Positions 49,541-61,849 are shown, numbered from the stretch's first letter. The stretch: DNA of 64,000 nucleotides from Panulirus ornatus (GCF_036320965.1 NC_092276.1:10253298-10317297), one strand, 5' to 3'. The notes: a model not told the origin generated them from the letters alone. Program-made: numbers and translations.

Positions 49541-51373
49541 ATATACATGTATATTACGTACATATCCATGACGTCCCAAAACTGGTGTGGTTTTACCGGG
49601 CTCTGCCTCCTTGAAGGTTTACACCGCGAATGAAAAGTCTTTTCTCTTGCAACGCTGCGTCGCGAAAGCAGGCTAGGGTCTCGTCAGAGTAAACCTCGCC
49701 CTCAGAGAGGAATCCATCCTGCCCTGCTACTTACGTGTAGCGCAGCCATATGAAGCTGCAGAAGAGAAACAAGCGGTTGTTCTTTGGTAGCATCAGTAGG
49801 ACGCCTTTGCAAATAGATGGCAGAAACAAACCCAGCCATATCTCATGTCGGTTGTAGCCCTCTGACGCCTTTCGTGGCCTACTGGGAGAACAATGATGGG
49901 GGGGCTTGAGCTCGACAAGATATATGCCAGCGATGGGAAACCAAAATTGCCGATAAATACATGGAAATGTATAGTGGAGTGAGATAGCTGTACAGATTAC
50001 GTCGCCATATATCTTCAGACTATTGCATTTACGGTTCATATACGCCATGTTAATCTGATTTATTGATATAATTAGAACAGAGGATGAGGAATCCTCGGTG
50101 ATTCAGGTTTAATGAAAGGTGCTGTTCGTAAGTGTTACTTTGTGTGCGTTGTCGTCTGTTACGCTGCCCGTTACTGTTGTTACGGTTGGGGTCTTATGGT
50201 GACCGTTTGAAGAGTGACTGTTGCCTGTCTGGTGTTGCTTTCTAACCTGCTGGTGTATAGGCATCTTGGAAGACTAGTAGTCATCATTTTAGTCAGCAGG
50301 AGGATCATTTTTATTGATGTCTGGGTTTGGGTTTGGGTTTCAGGTCGTATCAAACTGCCATGGTCATATGGGGTCGTCGCCAAAGACGCCGAGCAAAATG
50401 TGTTGACCAAGTGTAAAATCTTCTAATGCCTTCCACAGGTGTTAAGGATGATGCTACGACTACATGCACTTGGGTATGTGGTCCTTGCCAGAAGGATGGA
50501 GTGGTGATATCCAAGACACTCCTTAGTCTTGCGTGGAAATTCACGAGGTTGTCAAAAGCTTGGATGTTAAGCTCGACTATATGATCAGGATGTAATCTAA
50601 GGGGCTTCAAGATATACTATAACGAGGTATAGGATATAAAACCCGATTGGTTAAAGGAGACGAACCCATGGAGTCAGAAAACACAGCCTTGTGAACGTTA
50701 ACTACTTGACCCCCCCGATGGATTGGACGAAATTACGTGATGAGTTACATGGGTCGAGCTGGTTTGCCAGTGGTACCGGCTAGCTATGAACCGCTCAGGA
50801 GATCATGGGTTTAGTCTAGCACACACACACACAAACACTAGCCTAAGCCCGATTATCCATTTATCGACCATCCTCGAAGGGATACACTGAGTTACAGGTC
50901 TCGGATTAAGACATATAACACAGGAGAAGTTCCCAGGAGAGGGATGAGGCAGAGCTAGAGAATTGACGGAGAGGTTTACATGTGCATATACCCTAAAGTG
51001 TCTAAGAGGAAGCGTTGAGCTAGAAAAAGGGAAATGTGCATATCAGAGAAGGTAAACCACCAACATAAATCAGAATCTTTCGGTGGTATTTAAGTCTTCA
51101 TTACTTGATAGCACCGTTTCCAATGATACTAAATTCTACAGCACAAAGAGACACGCTCTAAATAAGCGGTTCGTTTTCCCACAAGTCTTAAGAATATGGG
51201 TAGAAATGCCGGTGTTGTGAAGTACTATTGAACATACGTTTCTTATGATATTCATAGGTATATCTTAAACACTTTTACAACCAGCTTTATTGATATACTT
51301 TACATGTCTCTTTTCTATCGGAATGTGACAGTCTTGTCATTCAGGGGCTGCGGAAAAAACCAGAGAAGTGAAA
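49540..51373. other. Noncoding
   Basis: No gene recognised apart from the tRNA-like stretch at 50.75 kb, listed separately. Short (GGGTTT)n-like words at 50,322-50,341. Confidence 0.45.
50745..50885 (+). mobile_element. Possible degenerate tRNA-derived SINE
   Basis: TTTGCCAGTGGTACCGGCTA resembles a tRNA A box. A weak B-box-like GGGTTTAGTCTAG follows at the expected distance, then (CA)n and a body with TTTATCGACCATCCTC, the reverse complement of words in the 35-kb SINE. Weak evidence. Confidence 0.35.
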
Positions 51374-51700
51374 ATGAGTGAGTTAGATGGCGAAGAGGCA
51401 AGAGCATCTGGGCCAGAGATCAGTTTTCCAAGCCTTGTGGAAGGAAGGAGCCAAGATAAAACTAGAGAAGTGAGAGAGTCCGAAATGGCTTTAAGAACTC
51501 CGGCTTATCAGCAGGAGGAAGAGGAGGAGGAGAGCAAGAGTGTGGTTGTATGAAAGGCTGGAAATAACCAGGAGATGGCGGTCTCCCAGTCTCAGTCAAC
51601 ACCTGGAGATTACAAGGAAACTGTTGGGTTGGAGGAGGAGGAGGAGGACGTAATCGACCCGTAGTTCACTCAAGACCTCCTGGCCCTGGAGAGAGCGAGA
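51374..51700 (+). pseudogene. Possible broken acidic coding fragment
   Basis: An ATG frame reads M-S-E-L-D-G-E-E, then a Glu run and S-K-S-V-V-V before a TGA at 51,551-51,553. It continues in the same frame with E-M-A-V-S-Q-S-Q-S-T-P-G-D-Y and V-G-L-E-E-E-E-E-D-V-I-D-P to a TAG at 51,662-51,664, then L-L-A-L-E-R-A-R-R-F-P. The even amino-acid mix and acidic runs look more protein-like than the surroundings, but I recognise no family. It could be an exon or transposon remnant, or chance from GAG-rich DNA. Confidence 0.3.
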
Positions 51701-51894
51701 CGATTTCCGGGAGGCGTAAAGGCCAGCAGCGGCTGGCCCAAAAAATTGTTGACGTTTTGATCGCTCTGAGGACGATGGCGTGTCACGGGATAGCATCATA
51801 AGTGAAGAGGAATAGTGCGGGTGGTGTACGTACTAGATGACTGTATGGAATGAAAGTGACTCTTGCTGGATTGATGGTCCTAGCAGACACTGGA

Positions 51895-52080
51895 ATCCTT
51901 TGGCTGTGTTAGGAATATTGATCCGAATACATATTACAATCCTTAGAGGTATCAAGATGGCTGCGTCACGAATATCGACTCCATTTGACATTCGAATCCT
52001 TAGAAGTAGCAAGGTGAAGATTGATACGAATATTGACACAGGTGGATATTGGAATACTCAGTGGTATGGAGGTCATAGGT
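51895..52080. repeat. Degenerate 60-70-bp tandem repeat, about 3 copies
   Basis: AATCCTTAGAGGTATCAAGA, AATCCTTAGAAGTAGCAAGG and AATACTCAGTGGTATGGAGG appear at regular spacing together with GATACGAATAT-type words. Confidence 0.75.
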
Positions 52081-52580
52081 GCTAGGAATGCCAGACAAGA
52101 TGGCCTCCACTACGAAGACACTTCCACACGACTCCACCACTTCCACTGTCATTACTCCTACTATCAGGACCTTTGTTTTACATCCTTATCTTCTTCTATC
52201 TTTAAGGAGATTGCAACCATTTCAAGGGTGTGAAGGCCAGACCACCTCGCCTGGACCTTGGGTCTGTGTATCTGTTGATTACCGTGGCACCATCCCTAAC
52301 ACCACTAAAACCACCAATCACCACAACAACAGTCACAACCATAATCACCACCATCATCACCAATCAGAGACATGCCAGTATATCCACAATCGTTATCACC
52401 AATAGTATCCCCATTCTGAGTTCGCTGCACATCATCAATGCATCATTTGCTCACGACAACACCCACACTTGACCTCAAATGGAACATTTGTATGTACGAG
52501 GGGAAATACATCTACCACTGGGAATTCTCTCTAGGCATTCATGACATCAGACAGCCAATATACATCCGACAGTGCAATAG
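52081..52580. other. Noncoding; short CAC/ATC-rich stretch
   Basis: CAC/ACC/ATC-rich between about 52,290 and 52,370. The long forward frames that begin here simply read into the satellite. Confidence 0.5.
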
Positions 52581-55500
52581 CATTTTACTGTGCTTGGGTT
52601 TACCTTCACAGCATTTTACTGTGCTTGGGTTTACCTTCACAGCATTTTACTGTGCTTGGGTTTACCTTCACAGCATTTTACTGTGCTTGGGTTTACCTTC
52701 ACAGCATTTTACTGTGCTTGGGTTTACCTTCACAGCATTTTACTGTGCTTGGGTTTACCTTCACAGCATTTTACTGTGCTTGGGTTTACCTTCACAGCAT
52801 TTTACTGTGCTTGGGTTTACCTTCACAGCATTTTACTGTGCTTGGGTTTACCTTCACAGCATTTTACTGTGCTTGGGTTTACCTTCACAGCATTTTACTG
52901 TGCTTGGGTTTACCTTCACAGCATTTTACTGTGCTTGGGTTTACCTTCACAGCATTTTACTGTGCTTGGGTTTACCTTCACAGCATTTTACTGTGCTTGG
53001 GTTTACCTTCACAGCATTTTACTGTGCTTGGGTTTACCTTCACAGCATTTTACTGTGCTTGGGTTTACCTTCACAGCATTTTACTGTGCTTGGGTTTACC
53101 TTCACAGCATTTTACTGTGCTTGGGTTTACCTTCACAGCATTTTACTGTGCTTGGGTTTACCTTCACAGCATTTTACTGTGCTTGGGTTTACCTTCACAG
53201 CATTTTACTGTGCTTGGGTTTACCTTCACAGCATTTTACTGTGCTTGGGTTTACCTTCACAGCATTTTACTGTGCTTGGGTTTACCTTCACAGCATTTTA
53301 CTGTGCTTGGGTTTACCTTCACAGCATTTTACTGTGCTTGGGTTTACCTTCACAGCATTTTACTGTGCTTGGGTTTACCTTCACAGCATTTTACTGTGCT
53401 TGGGTTTACCTTCACAGCATTTTACTGTGCTTGGGTTTACCTTCACAGCATTTTACTGTGCTTGGGTTTACCTTCACAGCATTTTACTGTGCTTGGGTTT
53501 ACCTTCACAGCATTTTACTGTGCTTGGGTTTACCTTCACAGCATTTTACTGTGCTTGGGTTTACCTTCACAGCATTTTACTGTGCTTGGGTTTACCTTCA
53601 CAGCATTTTACTGTGCTTGGGTTTACCTTCACAGCATTTTACTGTGCTTGGGTTTACCTTCACAGCATTTTACTGTGCTTGGGTTTACCTTCACAGCATT
53701 TTACTGTGCTTGGGTTTACCTTCACAGCATTTTACTGTGCTTGGGTTTACCTTCACAGCATTTTACTGTGCTTGGGTTTACCTTCACAGCATTTTACTGT
53801 GCTTGGGTTTACCTTCACAGCATTTTACTGTGCTTGGGTTTACCTTCACAGCATTTTACTGTGCTTGGGTTTACCTTCACAGCATTTTACTGTGCTTGGG
53901 TTTACCTTCACAGCATTTTACTGTGCTTGGGTTTACCTTCACAGCATTTTACTGTGCTTGGGTTTACCTTCACAGCATTTTACTGTGCTTGGGTTTACCT
54001 TCACAGCATTTTACTGTGCTTGGGTTTACCTTCACAGCATTTTACTGTGCTTGGGTTTACCTTCACAGCATTTTACTGTGCTTGGGTTTACCTTCACAGC
54101 ATTTTACTGTGCTTGGGTTTACCTTCACAGCATTTTACTGTGCTTGGGTTTACCTTCACAGCATTTTACTGTGCTTGGGTTTACCTTCACAGCATTTTAC
54201 TGTGCTTGGGTTTACCTTCACAGCATTTTACTGTGCTTGGGTTTACCTTCACAGCATTTTACTGTGCTTGGGTTTACCTTCACAGCATTTTACTGTGCTT
54301 GGGTTTACCTTCACAGCATTTTACTGTGCTTGGGTTTACCTTCACAGCATTTTACTGTGCTTGGGTTTACCTTCACAGCATTTTACTGTGCTTGGGTTTA
54401 CCTTCACAGCATTTTACTGTGCTTGGGTTTACCTTCACAGCATTTTACTGTGCTTGGGTTTACCTTCACAGCATTTTACTGTGCTTGGGTTTACCTTCAC
54501 AGCATTTTACTGTGCTTGGGTTTACCTTCACAGCATTTTACTGTGCTTGGGTTTACCTTCACAGCATTTTACTGTGCTTGGGTTTACCTTCACAGCATTT
54601 TACTGTGCTTGGGTTTACCTTCACAGCATTTTACTGTGCTTGGGTTTACCTTCACAGCATTTTACTGTGCTTGGGTTTACCTTCACAGCATTTTACTGTG
54701 CTTGGGTTTACCTTCACAGCATTTTACTGTGCTTGGGTTTACCTTCACAGCATTTTACTGTGCTTGGGTTTACCTTCACAGCATTTTACTGTGCTTGGGT
54801 TTACCTTCACAGCATTTTACTGTGCTTGGGTTTACCTTCACAGCATTTTACTGTGCTTGGGTTTACCTTCACAGCATTTTACTGTGCTTGGGTTTACCTT
54901 CACAGCATTTTACTGTGCTTGGGTTTACCTTCACAGCATTTTACTGTGCTTGGGTTTACCTTCACAGCATTTTACTGTGCTTGGGTTTACCTTCACAGCA
55001 TTTTACTGTGCTTGGGTTTACCTTCACAGCATTTTACTGTGCTTGGGTTTACCTTCACAGCATTTTACTGTGCTTGGGTTTACCTTCACAGCATTTTACT
55101 GTGCTTGGGTTTACCTTCACAGCATTTTACTGTGCTTGGGTTTACCTTCACAGCATTTTACTGTGCTTGGGTTTACCTTCACAGCATTTTACTGTGCTTG
55201 GGTTTACCTTCACAGCATTTTACTGTGCTTGGGTTTACCTTCACAGCATTTTACTGTGCTTGGGTTTACCTTCACAGCATTTTACTGTGCTTGGGTTTAC
55301 CTTCACAGCATTTTACTGTGCTTGGGTTTACCTTCACAGCATTTTACTGTGCTTGGGTTTACCTTCACAGCATTTTACTGTGCTTGGGTTTACCTTCACA
55401 GCATTTTACTGTGCTTGGGTTTACCTTCACAGCATTTTACTGTGCTTGGGTTTACCTTCACAGCATTTTACTGTGCTTGGGTTTACCTTCACAGCATTTT

Positions 55501-57943
55501 ACTGTGCTTGGGTTTACCTTCACAGCATTTTACTGTGCTTGGGTTTACCTTCACAGCATTTTACTGTGCTTGGGTTTACCTTCACAGCATTTTACTGTGC
55601 TTGGGTTTACCTTCACAGCATTTTACTGTGCTTGGGTTTACCTTCACAGCATTTTACTGTGCTTGGGTTTACCTTCACAGCATTTTACTGTGCTTGGGTT
55701 TACCTTCACAGCATTTTACTGTGCTTGGGTTTACCTTCACAGCATTTTACTGTGCTTGGGTTTACCTTCACAGCATTTTACTGTGCTTGGGTTTACCTTC
55801 ACAGCATTTTACTGTGCTTGGGTTTACCTTCACAGCATTTTACTGTGCTTGGGTTTACCTTCACAGCATTTTACTGTGCTTGGGTTTACCTTCACAGCAT
55901 TTTACTGTGCTTGGGTTTACCTTCACAGCATTTTACTGTGCTTGGGTTTACCTTCACAGCATTTTACTGTGCTTGGGTTTACCTTCACAGCATTTTACTG
56001 TGCTTGGGTTTACCTTCACAGCATTTTACTGTGCTTGGGTTTACCTTCACAGCATTTTACTGTGCTTGGGTTTACCTTCACAGCATTTTACTGTGCTTGG
56101 GTTTACCTTCACAGCATTTTACTGTGCTTGGGTTTACCTTCACAGCATTTTACTGTGCTTGGGTTTACCTTCACAGCATTTTACTGTGCTTGGGTTTACC
56201 TTCACAGCATTTTACTGTGCTTGGGTTTACCTTCACAGCATTTTACTGTGCTTGGGTTTACCTTCACAGCATTTTACTGTGCTTGGGTTTACCTTCACAG
56301 CATTTTACTGTGCTTGGGTTTACCTTCACAGCATTTTACTGTGCTTGGGTTTACCTTCACAGCATTTTACTGTGCTTGGGTTTACCTTCACAGCATTTTA
56401 CTGTGCTTGGGTTTACCTTCACAGCATTTTACTGTGCTTGGGTTTACCTTCACAGCATTTTACTGTGCTTGGGTTTACCTTCACAGCATTTTACTGTGCT
56501 TGGGTTTACCTTCACAGCATTTTACTGTGCTTGGGTTTACCTTCACAGCATTTTACTGTGCTTGGGTTTACCTTCACAGCATTTTACTGTGCTTGGGTTT
56601 ACCTTCACAGCATTTTACTGTGCTTGGGTTTACCTTCACAGCATTTTACTGTGCTTGGGTTTACCTTCACAGCATTTTACTGTGCTTGGGTTTACCTTCA
56701 CAGCATTTTACTGTGCTTGGGTTTACCTTCACAGCATTTTACTGTGCTTGGGTTTACCTTCACAGCATTTTACTGTGCTTGGGTTTACCTTCACAGCATT
56801 TTACTGTGCTTGGGTTTACCTTCACAGCATTTTACTGTGCTTGGGTTTACCTTCACAGCATTTTACTGTGCTTGGGTTTACCTTCACAGCATTTTACTGT
56901 GCTTGGGTTTACCTTCACAGCATTTTACTGTGCTTGGGTTTACCTTCACAGCATTTTACTGTGCTTGGGTTTACCTTCACAGCATTTTACTGTGCTTGGG
57001 TTTACCTTCACAGCATTTTACTGTGCTTGGGTTTACCTTCACAGCATTTTACTGTGCTTGGGTTTACCTTCACAGCATTTTACTGTGCTTGGGTTTACCT
57101 TCACAGCATTTTACTGTGCTTGGGTTTACCTTCACAGCATTTTACTGTGCTTGGGTTTACCTTCACAGCATTTTACTGTGCTTGGGTTTACCTTCACAGC
57201 ATTTTACTGTGCTTGGGTTTACCTTCACAGCATTTTACTGTGCTTGGGTTTACCTTCACAGCATTTTACTGTGCTTGGGTTTACCTTCACAGCATTTTAC
57301 TGTGCTTGGGTTTACCTTCACAGCATTTTACTGTGCTTGGGTTTACCTTCACAGCATTTTACTGTGCTTGGGTTTACCTTCACAGCATTTTACTGTGCTT
57401 GGGTTTACCTTCACAGCATTTTACTGTGCTTGGGTTTACCTTCACAGCATTTTACTGTGCTTGGGTTTACCTTCACAGCATTTTACTGTGCTTGGGTTTA
57501 CCTTCACAGCATTTTACTGTGCTTGGGTTTACCTTCACAGCATTTTACTGTGCTTGGGTTTACCTTCACAGCATTTTACTGTGCTTGGGTTTACCTTCAC
57601 AGCATTTTACTGTGCTTGGGTTTACCTTCACAGCATTTTACTGTGCTTGGGTTTACCTTCACAGCATTTTACTGTGCTTGGGTTTACCTTCACAGCATTT
57701 TACTGTGCTTGGGTTTACCTTCACAGCATTTTACTGTGCTTGGGTTTACCTTCACAGCATTTTACTGTGCTTGGGTTTACCTTCACAGCATTTTACTGTG
57801 CTTGGGTTTACCTTCACAGCATTTTACTGTGCTTGGGTTTACCTTCACAGCATTTTACTGTGCTTGGGTTTACCTTCACAGCATTTTACTGTGCTTGGGT
57901 TTACCTTCACAGCATTTTACTGTGCTTGGGTTTACCTTCACAG
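52581..57943 (+). repeat. 31-bp satellite array, 173 units
   Basis: The unit starts CATTTTACTGTGCTTGGG and ends with TTTACCTTCACAG. From the first unit at 52,581 to the last full unit ending at 57,943 there are 5,363 bp, exactly 173 x 31. I see no variant unit in the listing. The periodic translations in all three forward frames are also identical throughout, which would expose almost any substitution. The unit has no stop codon in any forward frame, so three overlapping frames of about 1,800-1,900 codons result. The reverse strand contains TAA in every unit and is closed. There is no spacer or higher-order structure. I interpret it as a recently homogenised satellite or minisatellite, not a gene. 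Confidence 0.98.
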
Positions 57944-58123
57944 CTTTTTAATTTATTGGGTTTACCTTCACAGCATTTTATAATACTGGGTTTATCCTCA
58001 AAGCATTTTACTCTACCGGGTTTACCTTCACAGCATTTTATTCTACTGGGTTTACCTTCACAGCATTTTATTCTACTGGGTTTACCTTCACAGCAGTTTA
58101 CTCTACTGGGTTTACCTTCACAG
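57944..58123 (+). repeat. Diverged 30-bp satellite units, 6 copies
   Basis: Units start at 57,944, 57,974, 58,004, 58,034, 58,064 and 58,094. Each ends TTTACCTTCACAG or a close variant, but has CTACTGGG-type sequence where the 31-bp unit has CTGTGCTTGGG. They differ from each other, unlike the core. The array ends at about 58,124-58,130. Confidence 0.96.
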
Positions 58124-58798
58124 CATCTTACGATAGGCAAACCTGTCCAACCCTTCATCACTTGTCGGTTAACACTGAAGACGATGACGAAGACACCAGA
58201 TACAGTGAAAACAAACTCTGTCGAAAATGAGTTATTTCGAGTTAGAAATCTCCTTAAGCGAAAGAAAAAAAAGTTATGGACATTATGAGCAGTTTTGATA
58301 TAATGTACTAAATACGAGGCTATGTAGAAAGGGAAATAATGTAATTTAGGTCATAATCAAAGGATGTGATCACGAGGAAATCACAAAGACTTACACATTT
58401 TCCCAACGCAATACTGATTAATATCTTCAACGTAACCCTTACTTAAACATCATTTCAGTATGCTCGTATCTACAGGCAGCAAGAAAATAAGTGGGTTCAT
58501 TATTTTCACCTATTGATCATTTTCATTTAGCGTCACAAGGGTAGATAGAATCCTTTTTCCAGTGGACACACTTCATCTTTCCAATGGGATCTCGAACCTA
58601 TTCAGACGTAATGCTCTTACCTTATGGCTGGTCTTCCTGTGACATCGGATACCATAGGACAGTCCAACATAGGCTGAATGGTATACGTCTTGAAAAAGGA
58701 AACCCACGTAGTGTTCTAATGTATTTAAATGGAATTTTCCTCACGTAAATTGAATTAACTGATTACCATTGGGCAATACTCAAATTGCATAGTTAGGG

Positions 58799-58800
<2 letters not shown>
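58124..58800. other. Noncoding
   Basis: No gene or repeat recognised. Confidence 0.45.

Positions 58801-58874
<74 letters not shown>
58801..58874. repeat. (TA)n microsatellite before SINE-like copy 2
   Basis: About 36 TA units. Confidence 0.97.
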
Positions 58875-58880
<6 letters not shown>

Positions 58881-58884
58881 ATTA

Positions 58885-59155
58885 TCCCAAGGGATAGGGG
58901 AGAAAGAATACTTCCCACGTATTCCCTTCGTGTCGTAGGAGGCGACTAAAAGGGGAGGGAGCGGGGGCGCTGGAAATATTCCCCTCCAGATTTTACTTTA
59001 ACAAAAGAGGAAACAGAGAAGGGGGCCAAGTGAGGATTTTCTGTTTCTACTTTAACAAAAGAGGGAACAGAGAAGGGGGCTAAGTGAGTATTTCCTCTCT
59101 GAAGCTCTGTCCTCTATTCTTAATGCTACCTCGCTGAGGCGGGAAATGGTATCAA
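58885..59155 (+). mobile_element. SINE-like dispersed repeat, copy 2
   Basis: Same family as 48,929: GGGATAGGGGAGAAAGAATA, CCCACGTATTCCCT, GTGTCGTAGGAGGCGACTAA and tail AATGCTACCTCGCTGAGGCG. It has an internal tandem duplication of about 53 bp (TACTTTAACAAAAGAGG, AACAGAGAAGGGGG, AAGTGAG at about 58,995 and 59,048). Confidence 0.82.
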
Positions 59156-59679
59156 ACTCATTCAATTTCAAAACTTCACAACAGATGAACAGACGTTATC
59201 ACCAATGGTAATTCATAATGCGATTATCAGCCATGAAAAGTTATGATGATATCACCAATAAAAGTTATATTAACAGTATAACTAATAATACCAAACAATA
59301 GCAATATACGACTCGTAATAACTTTCTCAAGTGATAAACCCAGCAATTATGATAATCAGATACAGAATTCAAGATAATACATTAATGTTACAGAAGAAAG
59401 GCTTTATATAGTTGGACTTTTCAATAGGTTTATGAAGAGGATAATGTCACTTATTTCACCAATGATAATGTTAGTTATTGGACTTCTTAATAGATTTATG
59501 AAGAGGGTAATGGCCTGTATTTCACCGATGATAATGTTATTGTCTCCCAAGTGTGCCGGATAGTTTAATGCAGTAGTCTGGTTGATTATCTTCTAATTGC
59601 AAGCCACAAAGTGAGGTAATGAAGGTATGATTGGATTAGCGTAAATAATATAACCTCCCTCCCCTGAATAATGAGATTT
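59156..59679. other. Noncoding
   Basis: AT-rich. A loose 60-70-bp duplication at about 59,415-59,540 (TTATGAAGAGG, TATTTCACC(A/G)ATGATAATG) is visible. Confidence 0.5.
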
Positions 59680-59960
59680 GACCCGACATGACCCCGGGTA
59701 GCGGCGACGTGACCCGACATTGACCCCCGGGATATTGGAATGTCGCTCGACATGACCCCCGAATAACGAGCCTTGACCTGACATGACCTCAATTAGCGAG
59801 ACGTGGCTCGACATGACCCTCCCTTCCACCCCCCACCCCAGATGAACCCGACATGACCCCAGGTAGTGACCCAGAATGACCCCTGGGTTGGCCAGAAGTG
59901 ACCCAACATGACCCAACCCCCTTGAGTAGGGTGACGTAACCCAACTTGACCTTATTATGG
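59680..59960. repeat. Degenerate minisatellite (about 25-32 bp)
   Basis: TGACCCGACATGACCCC-type words recur about ten times with variable spacers (GGGTAGCG, GAATAACGAG, AATTAGCGAG). Confidence 0.8.
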
Positions 59961-60432
59961 CGTGACCTTCACCTCAGACAGCTAGTGTTTACAGATGACG
60001 CCGAGTGGACAAACACCCAAATTGTTTGTATCTATTTAGCCAGTTTTTCCTCTTGTTTTTTTTTTTTGCAGTGCAAAGGATCTCGTAGGATGTGCGCATG
60101 ATCCAATCCTATGACGAACAGAGACAATAGAGTACATACGGGTGCGCATTAGTCTACACAGTATGCATAGCCAAGGCGAAAATGAACTCGGTAAAAATTG
60201 CAATGACGGGAAAATTCTGCTTTTCACAAGGTGAGATACACAGTGTCATCACAGATGTGTTCACTGATGTATTTGCGATAGATGGATGGACGCTGGGAGA
60301 TACGTGCGCTGACAGAAATGTCTTGGAAAACAGAAGAGCGTTTGGATGGATCCGCGCCGGAATATGTGCGTGCGTTGGGATAGATGTATCGTGGAATATA
60401 TCTACGTTGGAATAGATGTTTGCTGACACTTA
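59961..60432. other. Noncoding
   Basis: No gene recognised. Confidence 0.5.
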
Positions 60433-60745
60433 AATGGAGTTGGATTGATATTTGCTAGAACAGAGATGCGTTGCAATAGATGTGCGCTGAAAACAGATAT
60501 GCGTTGCAATGGACTTGCGCTGAAACAGATATACGTTGTAATATATGTACGCTGAAGCAGATGTTGCAATAGATGTACGCTGAAAACAGATATGCTTTGC
60601 AATAGATGTACGCTGAAGCAGATTTGTGTTGCAATAGATGTTCGCTGAAAACAGATATGCGTTGCAATTGACTTGCACTGAAACAGATATGCGTTGCAAT
60701 AGATGTGCGCTGAAAACAGATATGCACTGAGGCAGATTGTGAGCT
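60433..60745. repeat. Degenerate minisatellite, about 28-35-bp units
   Basis: GATATGCGTTGCAATAGATG and TGCGCTGAAAACA-type words repeat about nine times, with indels changing unit length. Confidence 0.88.
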
Positions 60746-61059
60746 GGAATGGACGTGCTTTTGGAGATAAATTCGCTGGAATAGATATGACTCCAACTGG
60801 CCAATGGGTGAATGCTTATCTTTATCAGTCGCGTATCTTCCTCGTCCCTACATTCCATACCAGAGAAGAAAAAGATATTTCTCAATAATGATCTTGATCA
60901 CTTATATCTTCACTGTTATCTGCAGTGGTGACGAGAATTGGCTTAAATTGGCTGCTCCGATGAGTTAAATGTTAATACCACACTTCCAGTACAGCTTCTT
61001 AGGTATATGGTGAGCAACATGTGGGATTTTGACAGCATGATGGAGTTATATTTTTCCCT
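60746..61059. other. Noncoding
   Basis: No feature recognised. Confidence 0.5.
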
Positions 61060-61470
61060 CTCGAGGTGGTGGTGAGATGGTGGAGGAGGAGGAGGAGGTG
61101 GTGGTGGTGGTGAGATGGTGGTGAGGTGATGGAGGTGGTGGTGAGATGGTGGTGATAGATGGAGGTGGTGGTGAGATGGTGGAAGGGGTGGTGGTGAGAT
61201 GGTGGAGGAGGAGGTGGTGGTGATGGTGAGATGGTGGTCGAGGTGGTGGTGAGATGGTGGTGGTGAGTTGGTGGTGGTGAGGTGATGGTGAGGTGGTGGA
61301 GGAGGTGATGGAGAGGTGATGGAAGTGGTCGTGAGATGGTGGTGGTGAGTTGGTGGTGGTGAGGTGATGGTGAGATGGTGGAGGAGGTGATGGAGAGGTG
61401 ATGAAGGTGGTGGTGTAGATGGTGGTGAGTTGGTGGAGGTGAGGTGGTGGAGGTGGTGGTGTGGTGTGAG
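61060..61470 (+). repeat. G-rich GGT/GAG imperfect repeat
   Basis: About 400 bp of GGTGGT, GAGATGG and GGAGGT words. The plus strand is almost free of C, with only a couple (for example near 61,239). Longer repeats (GAGATGGTGGTGGTGAGTTG) appear twice, at about 61,250 and 61,333. Confidence 0.95.
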
Positions 61471-61849
61471 CGTCAGGCACGGAATATATTTCACTTTCAA
61501 TTGCGACACAGTCCATTAAGCTGGCTTTCCTGGCCCAGGGTGTTGGAGGCGTGGAGGTGGGTAGTCTCGAGTGATCGCCCAAGGCTCCCTCCCTTCCTCC
61601 CTCCCTCCAAACAGCCACTCAAGGCCACGAAATTACTCCAAGAGTAATTGCTTGCTGAAGAGAGTGGTCTGCGCCCCATTTTTTTTTCTTCAGCACAGTC
61701 GCCCGTCATGGCATATCGCATTTTCTTTCAGTTTTCTTTTAGAGCAAAGGTCAATATACTTTTTTTTTTCTTTTTTTCCAATTCACTGTTGGATTTTGCA
61801 TTTTTTTGCTATCAATGTTCTTGAACGATAATGAGTGAAGCCTGGGATG
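61471..61849. other. Noncoding
   Basis: C-rich stretch near 61,585-61,610, then T-rich. No gene recognised. Confidence 0.5.

Noticed and set aside
52581..57943. Plant-type telomere word GGGTTTA in each satellite unit
   Set aside because: Only one copy of the 7-mer per 31-bp unit, not tandem, and the genome uses TTAGG.
52581..58123. Possible CRISPR array
   Set aside because: Direct repeats of about 30 bp but without any spacers between them, in a eukaryotic context with no cas genes.
52438..58288. Three overlapping forward reading frames of about 1,800-1,915 codons
   Set aside because: They are the same 31-bp satellite read in three phases. No domain, no codon-use signal, and the period of 31 residues follows directly from the DNA period.
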